From NCBI GenBank assembly GCA_004555425.1, contig SFID01000029.1, forward strand, positions 1 to 19,902: DNA of 19,902 nt, given 5' to 3'. The translations under genes and the position numbers were made by a program. The notes beneath the pieces are model-generated. The model saw only the letters and a list, made by a program, of their open reading frames with translations. It had not been told where the DNA came from and ran no database searches. Positions 14,463 to 19,902 of the stretch are shown one piece after another; the stretch's first letter is position 1; each line of letters opens with the position of its first letter. Source of the stretch: Bacteroidales bacterium (lineage in GTDB: Bacteria; Bacteroidota; Bacteroidia; Bacteroidales; Bacteroidaceae).

Positions 14463-15617
14463 TTAGAAGTAGTTCTTGAAACTACGGAAGATTTTCTCCT
14501 TGATGCTGGTCGTGGGTCGGAGATTGTCGCTCTCCTTCATCCGCTCAAAGGCAGCCTTTTCGTCCTTCGAGAGCGTTTCGGGAATATAAACGCTGATGTT
14601 TACCACAATGTCGCCCTTGCCATAACCATAGCCTTGCACGGCAGGCAATCCCTTGCCGCGAAGACGAAGGGCTGTGCCAGGCTGTGTGCCAGGTTCAATC
14701 TTCACGCGAACGTGTCCGTCAATGGTCGGCACTTCCACCTTGTCGCCGAGCGTGGCTTGCGAAACGGTGAGGAGCAGATTGTAGATAAGGTCGTTCTGGT
14801 CGCGGATGAAGTCGGGGCTTTCCGCTTCCTCGATGAGCACCTGAATATCTCCGGGGATGCCTTGGAGTTTGGCAGCGTGGCCTTTGCCGGGAGCATTGAC
14901 CACCATGCCTTCGGCCACGCCAGCAGGTATGTTGATTTCAACGATTTCCTCGCCCTGCACGATTCCCTCGCCGTGACACTTTGAGCATTTGTGCTGAATC
15001 ACCTTGCCCGTGCCGTTACAGTTGGGGCAGGGTGCTTGGCTTTGCATCATGCCGAAGATGCTGCGCTGCGTACGCACCACGCTACCTGTGCCGTGACAGT
15101 GGGGGCAGGTCTCAGGATGGTGGCCAGATTCGCAGCCCGTGCCGTGGCAATCGGGACAGGTGATGTTCTTGCGCACCTTGAACTTCTTGGTAACGCCCGT
15201 GGCGATTTCCTGCAACGTGAGTTTCACCTTCAGGCGCAGGTCGCCACCTTTGAATTGGGCAGGACCGCGACGGCCACCGCCGCTACCAAATCCGCCGAAG
15301 CCCATGTCGCCGAAGATATTGCCGAACTGAGCGAAGATGTCGCCAAGGTCCATGCCCTCGAATCCGCCGCCGCCAAATCCGCCTGCGCCATCCACGCCTG
15401 CTGCGCCGAATTGGTCGTAGCGTGCGCGCTTCTCGGGGTCGCTGAGTACCTGATAGGCTTCAGCGGCTTGCTTGAACTTCTTCTCGGCTTCCTTGTCGCC
15501 AGGGTTGCGGTCGGGGTGGTACTTGATGGCCACCTTCTTATAGGCTTTCTTGATTTCGTCTGCCGAGGCCGACTTGTCCACGCCTAATATCTTATAATAA
15601 TCTCTTTCTTCAGCCAT
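14463..15617 (-). CDS. dnaJ: Chaperone DnaJ (Hsp40)
   Basis: 384 residues. DnaJ delivers unfolded clients to DnaK and stimulates its ATPase. The J domain (1-70) has the essential HPD at 34-36. It is followed by a Gly/Phe-rich region (about 71-115, with GGFGGGGFEGMDLGDIF), then four CxxCxGxG zinc-binding repeats starting at Cys154, Cys171, Cys197 and Cys211, and the C-terminal client-binding beta domains. This is a full type I DnaJ with no missing key residue. It starts 40 nt after grpE and is co-oriented with it, so both are probably on one transcript. dnaK is not in the window, and no CIRCE-type operator (TTAGCACTC-N9-GAGTGCTAA) was seen. Confidence 0.98.
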   Translation of the reverse strand: MAEERDYYKILGVDKSASADEIKKAYKKVAIKYHPDRNPGDKEAEKKFKQAAEAYQVLSDPEKRARYDQFGAAGVDGAGGFGGGGFEGMDLGDIFAQFGNIFGDMGFGGFGSGGGRRGPAQFKGGDLRLKVKLTLQEIATGVTKKFKVRKNITCPDCHGTGCESGHHPETCPHCHGTGSVVRTQRSIFGMMQSQAPCPNCNGTGKVIQHKCSKCHGEGIVQGEEIVEINIPAGVAEGMVVNAPGKGHAAKLQGIPGDIQVLIEEAESPDFIRDQNDLIYNLLLTVSQATLGDKVEVPTIDGHVRVKIEPGTQPGTALRLRGKGLPAVQGYGYGKGDIVVNISVYIPETLSKDEKAAFERMKESDNLRPTTSIKEKIFRSFKNYF

Positions 15618-15657
15618 ATATTATATAGGTAGGGTTCTATAGTTTCTGTACGTCCGG

Positions 15658-16236
15658 TTATTGGCCTACGACAACCTTGGCATGGCGAATCACCTTCTCG
15701 TTGAGCAGGTAGCCAGGCTGTACGCAGTCGATAATTTGGTTCTTCTGGCTTTCGTCGCCAGGCACGAGGGCTACGGCTTCGTGGAAGTCGGTATCGAAGG
15801 CTTGACCTTGGGTTTCCATACGCTTCAGTCCCTGTGCGCCAAGCGTTGTGACGAGTTTCTGGATAATCAGTTCAACGCCTTCCTTCAGTGTGGCGACATC
15901 GTCCGTCTTGTCCATATTCTCCAGAGCGCGGTCGAGGTCGTCCATGACGGGCAGCAGGGCCGTGATGGTTTTTTCGCCGCCGTTGAGGATGAGTTCGGCC
16001 TTCTCCTTGAGTGTGCGCTTGCGGTAGTTGTCAAACTCGGCCATCTGGCGCAGCACCTTGTCGTTGAGCGCAGCGATTTCGGCCTGAGCGGCTTCCAGTT
16101 GTTCTTCAATCGTAGGTTCGTGAGCCTCCTCAGCAGCAGTTTCTGCGTTTTCGGTGTTCTCAGTCTGCACCTCTTCCTGCTGTAGGTTTTCGTTAGTAGT
16201 TTCGGTGTTAGGGGTATTCAATTCTTTTTCTTCCAT
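15658..16236 (-). CDS. grpE: Nucleotide exchange factor GrpE
   Basis: 192 residues from the ATG at 16236. GrpE releases ADP from DnaK. A polar acidic N-terminus (about 1-45, rich in Glu/Asn/Thr) leads into the long dimerising helix (IEEQLEAAQAEIAALNDK, QMAEFDNYRKR) and the C-terminal beta domain with FHEAVALVPGD and GYLLNEKVIRHAKVVV. A second in-frame ATG at 16296 would add 20 residues (RFLGTLFAPRSSKNNNNKE) and start 2 nt after the ABC-F stop. I prefer 16236 because the bases before it are AT-rich (AATAATAATAAAGAA) like other starts here and the extra segment is not GrpE-like, but the longer form is possible through coupling to the upstream gene. Confidence 0.93.
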   Translation of the reverse strand: MEEKELNTPNTETTNENLQQEEVQTENTENAETAAEEAHEPTIEEQLEAAQAEIAALNDKVLRQMAEFDNYRKRTLKEKAELILNGGEKTITALLPVMDDLDRALENMDKTDDVATLKEGVELIIQKLVTTLGAQGLKRMETQGQAFDTDFHEAVALVPGDESQKNQIIDCVQPGYLLNEKVIRHAKVVVGQ

Positions 16237-16298
16237 TTCTTTATTATTATTGTTTTTGCTGGAACGGGGAGCAAATAGCGTGCCAAGAAAGCGCATAT

Positions 16299-17915
16299 TT
16301 ATTCTCCGTACATCTTGGCGCGCAGTTCCTTGATGCGGTCATCGTGGATGTAATCCTCGTAGCACATCAGTTTGTCGATGGAACCATTGGGCGTGATTTC
16401 GATGATGCGGTTGGCCACAGTATTGATAAACTCGTGGTCGTGCGAAGCGAAGAGGATGTTGCCGCGGAAGAGCTTCAGGTTGTTGTTGAACGCCTGAATG
16501 CTTTCCATGTCAAGGTGGTTGGTCGGCGTGTCAAGGATGAGGCAGTTGGCATTGCGCAACTGCATACGGGCAATCATACAGCGCATCTTCTCGCCACCCG
16601 AGAGGACGTTGACCTTCTTGAGAATGTCTTCCTCCTTGAAGAGCATACGTCCGAGGAAGGCTTTGAAGTAAACGTCATTGCCTTCGCCGTATTGGCTGAG
16701 CCAGTCCAGCATGTTGAAATCGGTATTGAAGAAGCTGGTATTGTCCAGCGGCAGATAGGCAGTCGTGATGGTGACGCCCCATTTGTAGTTGCCCGAAGCG
16801 GGATGGGCGTTGCCATTGATAATCTCGAAGAGGGCCGTCATGGCGCGCGGGTCGTGGCTGAGGAATACAATCTTTTCGCCCTGCTCCACGTTGAAGGTCA
16901 GTTTGTCAAAGAGCACGGTGCCATCGTCGGCCACGGCCTTCAGGTCGTTCACCTCCAGAATCTGGTTGCCTGGCTCGCGATCCATCTGGAAGATAATGCC
17001 AGGGTACTTACGCGTAGAAGGCTTAATCTCTTCCACGTTGAGTTTCTCGAGCATCTTCTTGCGGCTAGTCGTCTGGCGGCTCTTGGCCACATTGGCAGAG
17101 AAGCGGCGGATAAACTCTTCCAACTCCTTCTTCTTCTCCTCGGCCTTCTGCTTCTGGTTCTGAGCCTGACGCAGGGCCAACTGCGAACTCTCGTACCAGA
17201 AGGAGTAGTTACCCGAGAAGAGGGTCACCTTGCCAAAGTCGATGTCCACCGTATGTGTGCAGACTTGGTCGAGGAAGTGGCGGTCGTGGCTCACCACCAG
17301 CACCGTGTGCTCGAAGTTGCCGAGGTAGTCCTCCAACCATTCCACGGTTTCGAGGTCAAGGTCATTGGTGGGCTCGTCGAGCAGGAGGTTGTCGGGCTCG
17401 CCGAAGAGGGCCTGCGCCAGCATGACGCGCACCTTCTGCTTACCGCTGAGTTCGCCCATCAGTTTGCCGTGCAGTTCGTCCTTGATGCCCAGGCCGCTCA
17501 GGAGCGTGGCGGCATCGTTCTCGGCAGTGTAGCCGCCTATATTCGCAAACTTATCTTCCAGTTCTGCCACAAGGATACCATCCTCGTCGGTGAAATCCTC
17601 CTTGGAATAGAGTTCGTTGCGCTTCTGCATGATGTCCCACATCACGGAGTGGCCCATCAGTACGGTATCCAGCACCGTGCAATCATCGTATTTGAAGTGG
17701 TCCTGACTGAGCACAGACATACGTTCGCCTGGTCCCATCTCAATAGTACCCTTCGTCGGGTCAAGTTCACCAGAGATGGCGCGGAGCAGGGTGGATTTGC
17801 CAGCACCATTCGCACCGATGATACCATAAATATTACCGTTCGTAAACTTCATGTTGACATCCTGATAGAGGATGCGCTTACCGAATTGGATGGCCAGGTT
17901 GGACAGTGTAATCAT
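16299..17915 (-). CDS. ABC-F family ATP-binding protein
   Basis: 538 residues, two ABC domains and no membrane segment, so an ABC-F protein of the ribosome-associated type rather than a transporter. Domain 1: Walker A GANGAGKST (34-42, Lys40), signature LSGKQ (156-160), Walker B LLLDEPTND (Asp180, Glu181). A charged inter-domain linker follows (KQKAEEKKKELEEFIRRF). Domain 2 is degenerate: the Walker A position reads FLSHDPRAMT (about 351-360) without the Gly-Lys-Ser/Thr core, and Walker B reads LDTPTNHLD with Thr463 in place of the catalytic Glu, although the signature LSGGE is intact. Only one site looks able to hydrolyse ATP. It is the first gene of the minus-strand block and ends 2 nt or 62 nt before grpE, depending on the grpE start. 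YbiT-like by overall pattern; no resistance role can be inferred. Confidence 0.93.
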   Translation of the reverse strand: MITLSNLAIQFGKRILYQDVNMKFTNGNIYGIIGANGAGKSTLLRAISGELDPTKGTIEMGPGERMSVLSQDHFKYDDCTVLDTVLMGHSVMWDIMQKRNELYSKEDFTDEDGILVAELEDKFANIGGYTAENDAATLLSGLGIKDELHGKLMGELSGKQKVRVMLAQALFGEPDNLLLDEPTNDLDLETVEWLEDYLGNFEHTVLVVSHDRHFLDQVCTHTVDIDFGKVTLFSGNYSFWYESSQLALRQAQNQKQKAEEKKKELEEFIRRFSANVAKSRQTTSRKKMLEKLNVEEIKPSTRKYPGIIFQMDREPGNQILEVNDLKAVADDGTVLFDKLTFNVEQGEKIVFLSHDPRAMTALFEIINGNAHPASGNYKWGVTITTAYLPLDNTSFFNTDFNMLDWLSQYGEGNDVYFKAFLGRMLFKEEDILKKVNVLSGGEKMRCMIARMQLRNANCLILDTPTNHLDMESIQAFNNNLKLFRGNILFASHDHEFINTVANRIIEITPNGSIDKLMCYEDYIHDDRIKELRAKMYGE

Positions 17916-17965
17916 TGTTCTTTTTTATATCTATTGATTGAGTATTCTTTTTCTCGCTGTTGGAT

Positions 17966-17980
17966 TGGCAGATTCTGCCA
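17966..17980 (-). promoter_or_regulatory. Small inverted repeat in the ABC-F leader
   Basis: TGGCAGA and TCTGCCA flank one central base, 50 bp upstream of the ABC-F start and downstream of its putative -7 box. It could be a dyad operator or a tight leader hairpin. It does not resemble CIRCE. Confidence 0.4.
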
Positions 17981-18009
17981 GAGCCGCATGCCCCCGCAGA
18001 TTCAAGATG

Positions 18010-18017
18010 CAAAATTA
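18010..18017 (-). promoter_or_regulatory. -7 box of the ABC-F/grpE/dnaJ operon
   Basis: On the minus strand TAATTTTG matches TAnnTTTG exactly, 95 bp before the ABC-F ATG. No TTTG lies at the ideal upstream spacing (TTAG is found there), so the call rests on one box and position. Confidence 0.5.
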
Positions 18018-18166
18018 CGAAAAATCTCCCGCAACCGCTAATAATGAGGCACAAACTCTTAGGAATTGCCCAAGGGAAGTGGCAGAAAATGCTAGCTGAA
18101 GGTGGCAGGCGAGAGAAAAGCGCAACCAAAAAAATCATTTTCACGCCTTGAATTTTGTGGACGATA

Positions 18167-18371
18167 GGTAGGTTCTGTAAATTAGATAGCAATGTATCCG
18201 CGGCTATCGTGCCATAGGCTTTTGCTTTGCCATAAATTTGCTTTTCCATAAAAGAGCGAAGCGGGCTACGCAACTGAATGAAAAACAACAAACTATGGTG
18301 CGAGAAGCGTGAAGACATCCAAGCAGAATAGAAATCCTACCTTCTATTGAAACGAATTGATAGAACCTACC
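18167..18371 (-). repeat. Interspersed repeat, copy 2, with terminal inverted repeats
   Basis: The 205-bp segment begins GGTAGGTTCTGTAAATT and ends with the complement of GGTAGGTTCTATCAATT, giving 17-bp ends with 15 matches. The part from 18167 to 18341 matches copy 1 (118-285) in opposite orientation. On the minus strand it holds a micro-ORF from the ATG at 18250: M-E-K-Q-I-YGKAKAYGTIAADTL, continuing SNLQNLP and running open to about 17878; an upstream in-frame ATG also exists at 18318. No transposase and no clear target-site duplication are seen. It could be a MITE-like element or a degraded gene fragment. Confidence 0.7.
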
Positions 18372-18828
18372 TTAAACAAACTCCCTACAGACACATTGCT
18401 GCTTGGTGTCGTATATTCACGTCACTCCGTATTCGTGTCTTTCCCTTTTAGAAAAAATGGGAATGCAACAAATGGAGTGATAGGCATCCTTGTTGTTTGT
18501 ACTCTATATCGGTGTCCTGTATAAAACAGCATGCTTTTGAGAAATTTTCTTCATTCTGTTTCCGTGGCTTGAAAAATGTTTTTCTTTCAAGAAAATGTTT
18601 GCCCAGAGCCTACTTTATAGTTAAAAAAATATGAATTTCAAAAAAATAGTCGTATGTTTGCATGATTAAGAGTAGTGTATCATCCTCTTTAGACCAGCGG
18701 AACCGTTCTTTACTACCTACTAATCCGCGCTATTATAATCTAATATATAATATAGTATATCCATCTGATAATTGGCATTGCGGCTTGGCCGATGCAAATT
18801 TGTAGCCTAACCTTCGCATATCCAACGA
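18372..18828. other. AT-rich intergenic stretch with orphan promoter box
   Basis: No gene is supported over 457 bp. It holds an inverted repeat CTTGAAA/TTTCAAG (18568-18574 and 18585-18591), a TAnnTTTG box at 18653-18660, and a compact hairpin at 18775-18795 (GCAT and CGGC pairing with GCCG and ATGC, a 2-nt bulge, a TTG loop). The sequence is visibly richer in A and T than the housekeeping core to its left. Confidence 0.6.
18653..18660 (+). promoter_or_regulatory. Possible -7 promoter box
   Basis: TATGTTTG fits TAnnTTTG. No TTTG lies at the ideal upstream position, which is instead A-rich. The next start codon is 168 bp downstream (18829), so it would give a long leader containing the 18775-18795 hairpin, or a small RNA. 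Confidence 0.4.
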
Positions 18829-19194
18829 ATGAACAAGCATCTAAAGTTTTCATGGGGTCATATCCTTTGCTTTCTGGCCCTTATCTTGATTAGTTATGTG
18901 TCCTTTCTGGGTACATCTTAGCTGACTAGGAGCAATTTTGTTGTGGCAGCCTTCGTTATGTTGCTGGTTGCCCTGCTGCTGCTCGTTGTATTCATCGGTG
19001 CTCAGATGTTGAAGGCTTCGGCCCATCACTTTCGCCGTTGGATTGTATTCGAGCGCTTCCTTGTATTTGCGTCTCCCTTCGTGTTTCTCTCGGTTATGCT
19101 GCCGTTCTTTCATTTCGCCGCTGTTCACAGCAAGAATGATGTGGTGGTAAAACATTTTGAGAAGGCAACCCACTACCCATTCTCCCTATTTTAA
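18829..19194 (+). pseudogene. Small multi-pass membrane protein interrupted by TAG
   Basis: The ATG at 18829 opens a frame that meets TAG at 18919-18921 (codon 31), then stays open in the same frame to the TAA at 19192-19194. Read through, it is 121 codons with three hydrophobic segments: one before the stop (HILCFLALILISYVSFLG), one after (FVVAAFVMLLVALLLLVVFIGAQ, shortened here to AAFVMLLVALLLLVVFIGA) and one near the middle (FLVFASPFVFLSVMLPFF). The three-TM pattern spanning the stop suggests one original gene damaged by a point mutation. The alternative is a separate 83-residue protein from the GTG at 18943 behind a 30-residue peptide. From memory, the layout resembles the N-terminus of longer Prevotella membrane proteins, which would also mean a missing C-terminus; that is unverified. 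Function unknown. Confidence 0.6.
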
Positions 19195-19234
19195 GAATAT
19201 ATTTCTCTAACAGATAATCTACCTTATCAATAAA

Positions 19235-19798
19235 ATGAAGACCTCGCTTAAAATTATAATCTTTCTTGTGATTCTATTACAGTCGTTAGCCCTAGGATAT
19301 TCGGCTTTTAGTATTAGCCATATCTACATTAAGACAGGTACTCTCCCTCAATCATATTCCGCCTTTCTGAACCCGTTTTCTGTGAAGAGCCCAGCGGAAA
19401 TAGAAGAGGAACAATTGAATGCCGCCATACTCTATTTGGATTCTAATATTGTATGGACGAAGGCCGATATGGAGGAGTATGCACATCTTCAGGGACTTTT
19501 TGAGGATATGAACCAGTTCAACCTTCAGAATTTGTCTGGGGTATGGAGAGTGAAGTTGAGTAAGTCCGTTATGTTTGCAAATTTGTGTAAGGCCGCAGAG
19601 GAATCAGTGAAGAATGGCTATAACGTGACGTTTCCTCCTCACGACAAGTGTTATGATATGAAAGAAACAGACTCAATCGCAGTGTTTGAATACATCCAAT
19701 GGATAAGTGAAAATCATAAAAAAAAGCGTTCACATCGTTCCCACCGCCATCGTTCTCACAGGGCGGTATATATTGATGAATACGATTCTCCGTGGTAA
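19235..19798 (+). CDS. Single-pass membrane or secreted protein of unknown function
   Basis: 187 residues. An N-terminal hydrophobic segment (about 5-27, LKIIIFLVILLQSLALGYS) is an uncleaved anchor or signal peptide. The remainder is probably extracytoplasmic: a mixed helical region (about 53-155, with EIEEEQLNAAILYLDSN, TKADMEEYAHLQGLFEDM) and a tail of about 26 residues rich in Lys, Arg, His and Ser (KKKRSHRSHRHRSHR) ending in an acidic IDEYDSPW. Two Cys (in FANLCKAA and HDKCYDM) could form a disulfide or bind metal along with the His-rich tail. It starts 40 nt after the interrupted membrane gene and about 43 nt before the next one, so the three may form one operon. Family not recognised. 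Confidence 0.8.
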   Translation: MKTSLKIIIFLVILLQSLALGYSAFSISHIYIKTGTLPQSYSAFLNPFSVKSPAEIEEEQLNAAILYLDSNIVWTKADMEEYAHLQGLFEDMNQFNLQNLSGVWRVKLSKSVMFANLCKAAEESVKNGYNVTFPPHDKCYDMKETDSIAVFEYIQWISENHKKKRSHRSHRHRSHRAVYIDEYDSPW

Positions 19799-19841
19799 TA
19801 AAGCGAGTGGGGAATATTGTTCTTCACAAAGCAGATAAGTC

Positions 19842-19902
19842 ATGAATTGGGTAATAAAATAATCCTCTTGGTCGCTGCCATTCTCATGGCAGTAGGGTGG
19901 AC
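19842..19902 (+). pseudogene. Start of a signal-peptide gene, apparently frameshifted, runs off the window
   Basis: The ATG at 19842 reads M-N-W-V-I-K and stops at 19860-19862. Another frame over the same bases reads GNKIILLVAAILMAVGW to the end of the window, a typical signal peptide or membrane segment. One extra A after ATGAA would join them as M-K-LGNKIILLVAAILMAVGW. Either a base was lost, or translation starts at the TTG at 19847. The gene continues beyond the window, so the product cannot be named. Confidence 0.45.

Noticed and set aside
15618..18100. CIRCE heat-shock operator ahead of the grpE-dnaJ operon
   Set aside because: No TTAGCACTC/GAGTGCTAA pair was found; the inverted repeat at 17966-17980 is unrelated.
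17878..18318. 146-codon minus-strand open frame upstream of the ABC-F gene
   Set aside because: Its first part is the interspersed repeat, the rest runs through the ABC-F promoter and leader into its coding region; kept only as the micro-ORF inside the repeat.
118..18371. Invertible 17-kb segment bounded by the inverted repeat copies
   Set aside because: The copies are too diverged (about 70 percent by eye) for efficient homologous recombination, and no invertase or site-specific recombinase is visible.
18919..18921. Recoded TAG (read as an amino acid)
   Set aside because: TAG ends the nuclease-like gene at 306, and no suppressor tRNA or other in-frame TAG in a conserved gene supports recoding.

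Overview
The window reads as chromosomal DNA of a Bacteroidota member, most likely order Bacteroidales and close to Prevotellaceae. Reasons: Bacteroidales-type promoter boxes (TAnnTTTG, one with an upstream TTTG), almost no Shine-Dalgarno sequences, a TonB-dependent receptor with an N-terminal carboxypeptidase-regulatory-like domain, secreted family GH20 hexosaminidases, and a Prevotella-like C-terminal 'YDLSGRR' motif. The placement is inference; no 16S or other decisive marker is present.

Layout. 1-305 is a gene-poor AT-rich edge carrying copy 1 of an interspersed repeat. 306-955 (-) is a membrane-anchored PD-(D/E)XK nuclease-like gene broken by a one-base frameshift. 1033-1222 (-) is an initiator tRNA-Met with its own promoter and terminator. 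1394-6721 (+) runs lipoprotein, UvrD/PcrA helicase, TonB-dependent receptor; the lipoprotein and helicase overlap by 4 bases. 6789-12883 (+) holds two secreted GH20 enzymes separated by a 323-bp gap with an array of four 22-bp GC-rich hairpin units. A strong hairpin at 12911-12946 separates these from the convergent minus-strand block 17915-12979, transcribed as ABC-F ATPase, grpE, dnaJ, then folC after a 182-bp structured gap. 17916-19902 is AT-rich and accessory in look: copy 2 of the repeat in inverted orientation, a long gap with an orphan promoter box, a small membrane protein interrupted by an amber codon, a single-TM protein with a His/Arg/Ser-rich tail, and the start of a further, apparently frameshifted gene.

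How the genes work together. The plus-strand block mixes DNA repair with cell-envelope functions: the receptor imports an unidentified ligand, and the GH20 enzymes would trim terminal N-acetylhexosamine from glycans outside the cytoplasm. There is no SusD partner, so this is not a canonical polysaccharide utilisation locus. The minus-strand block is a chaperone/translation housekeeping cluster (ABC-F, GrpE, DnaJ) with folate polyglutamylation downstream. The least explained parts are the two edges: they share the repeat, and three genes there carry apparent single-site lesions.
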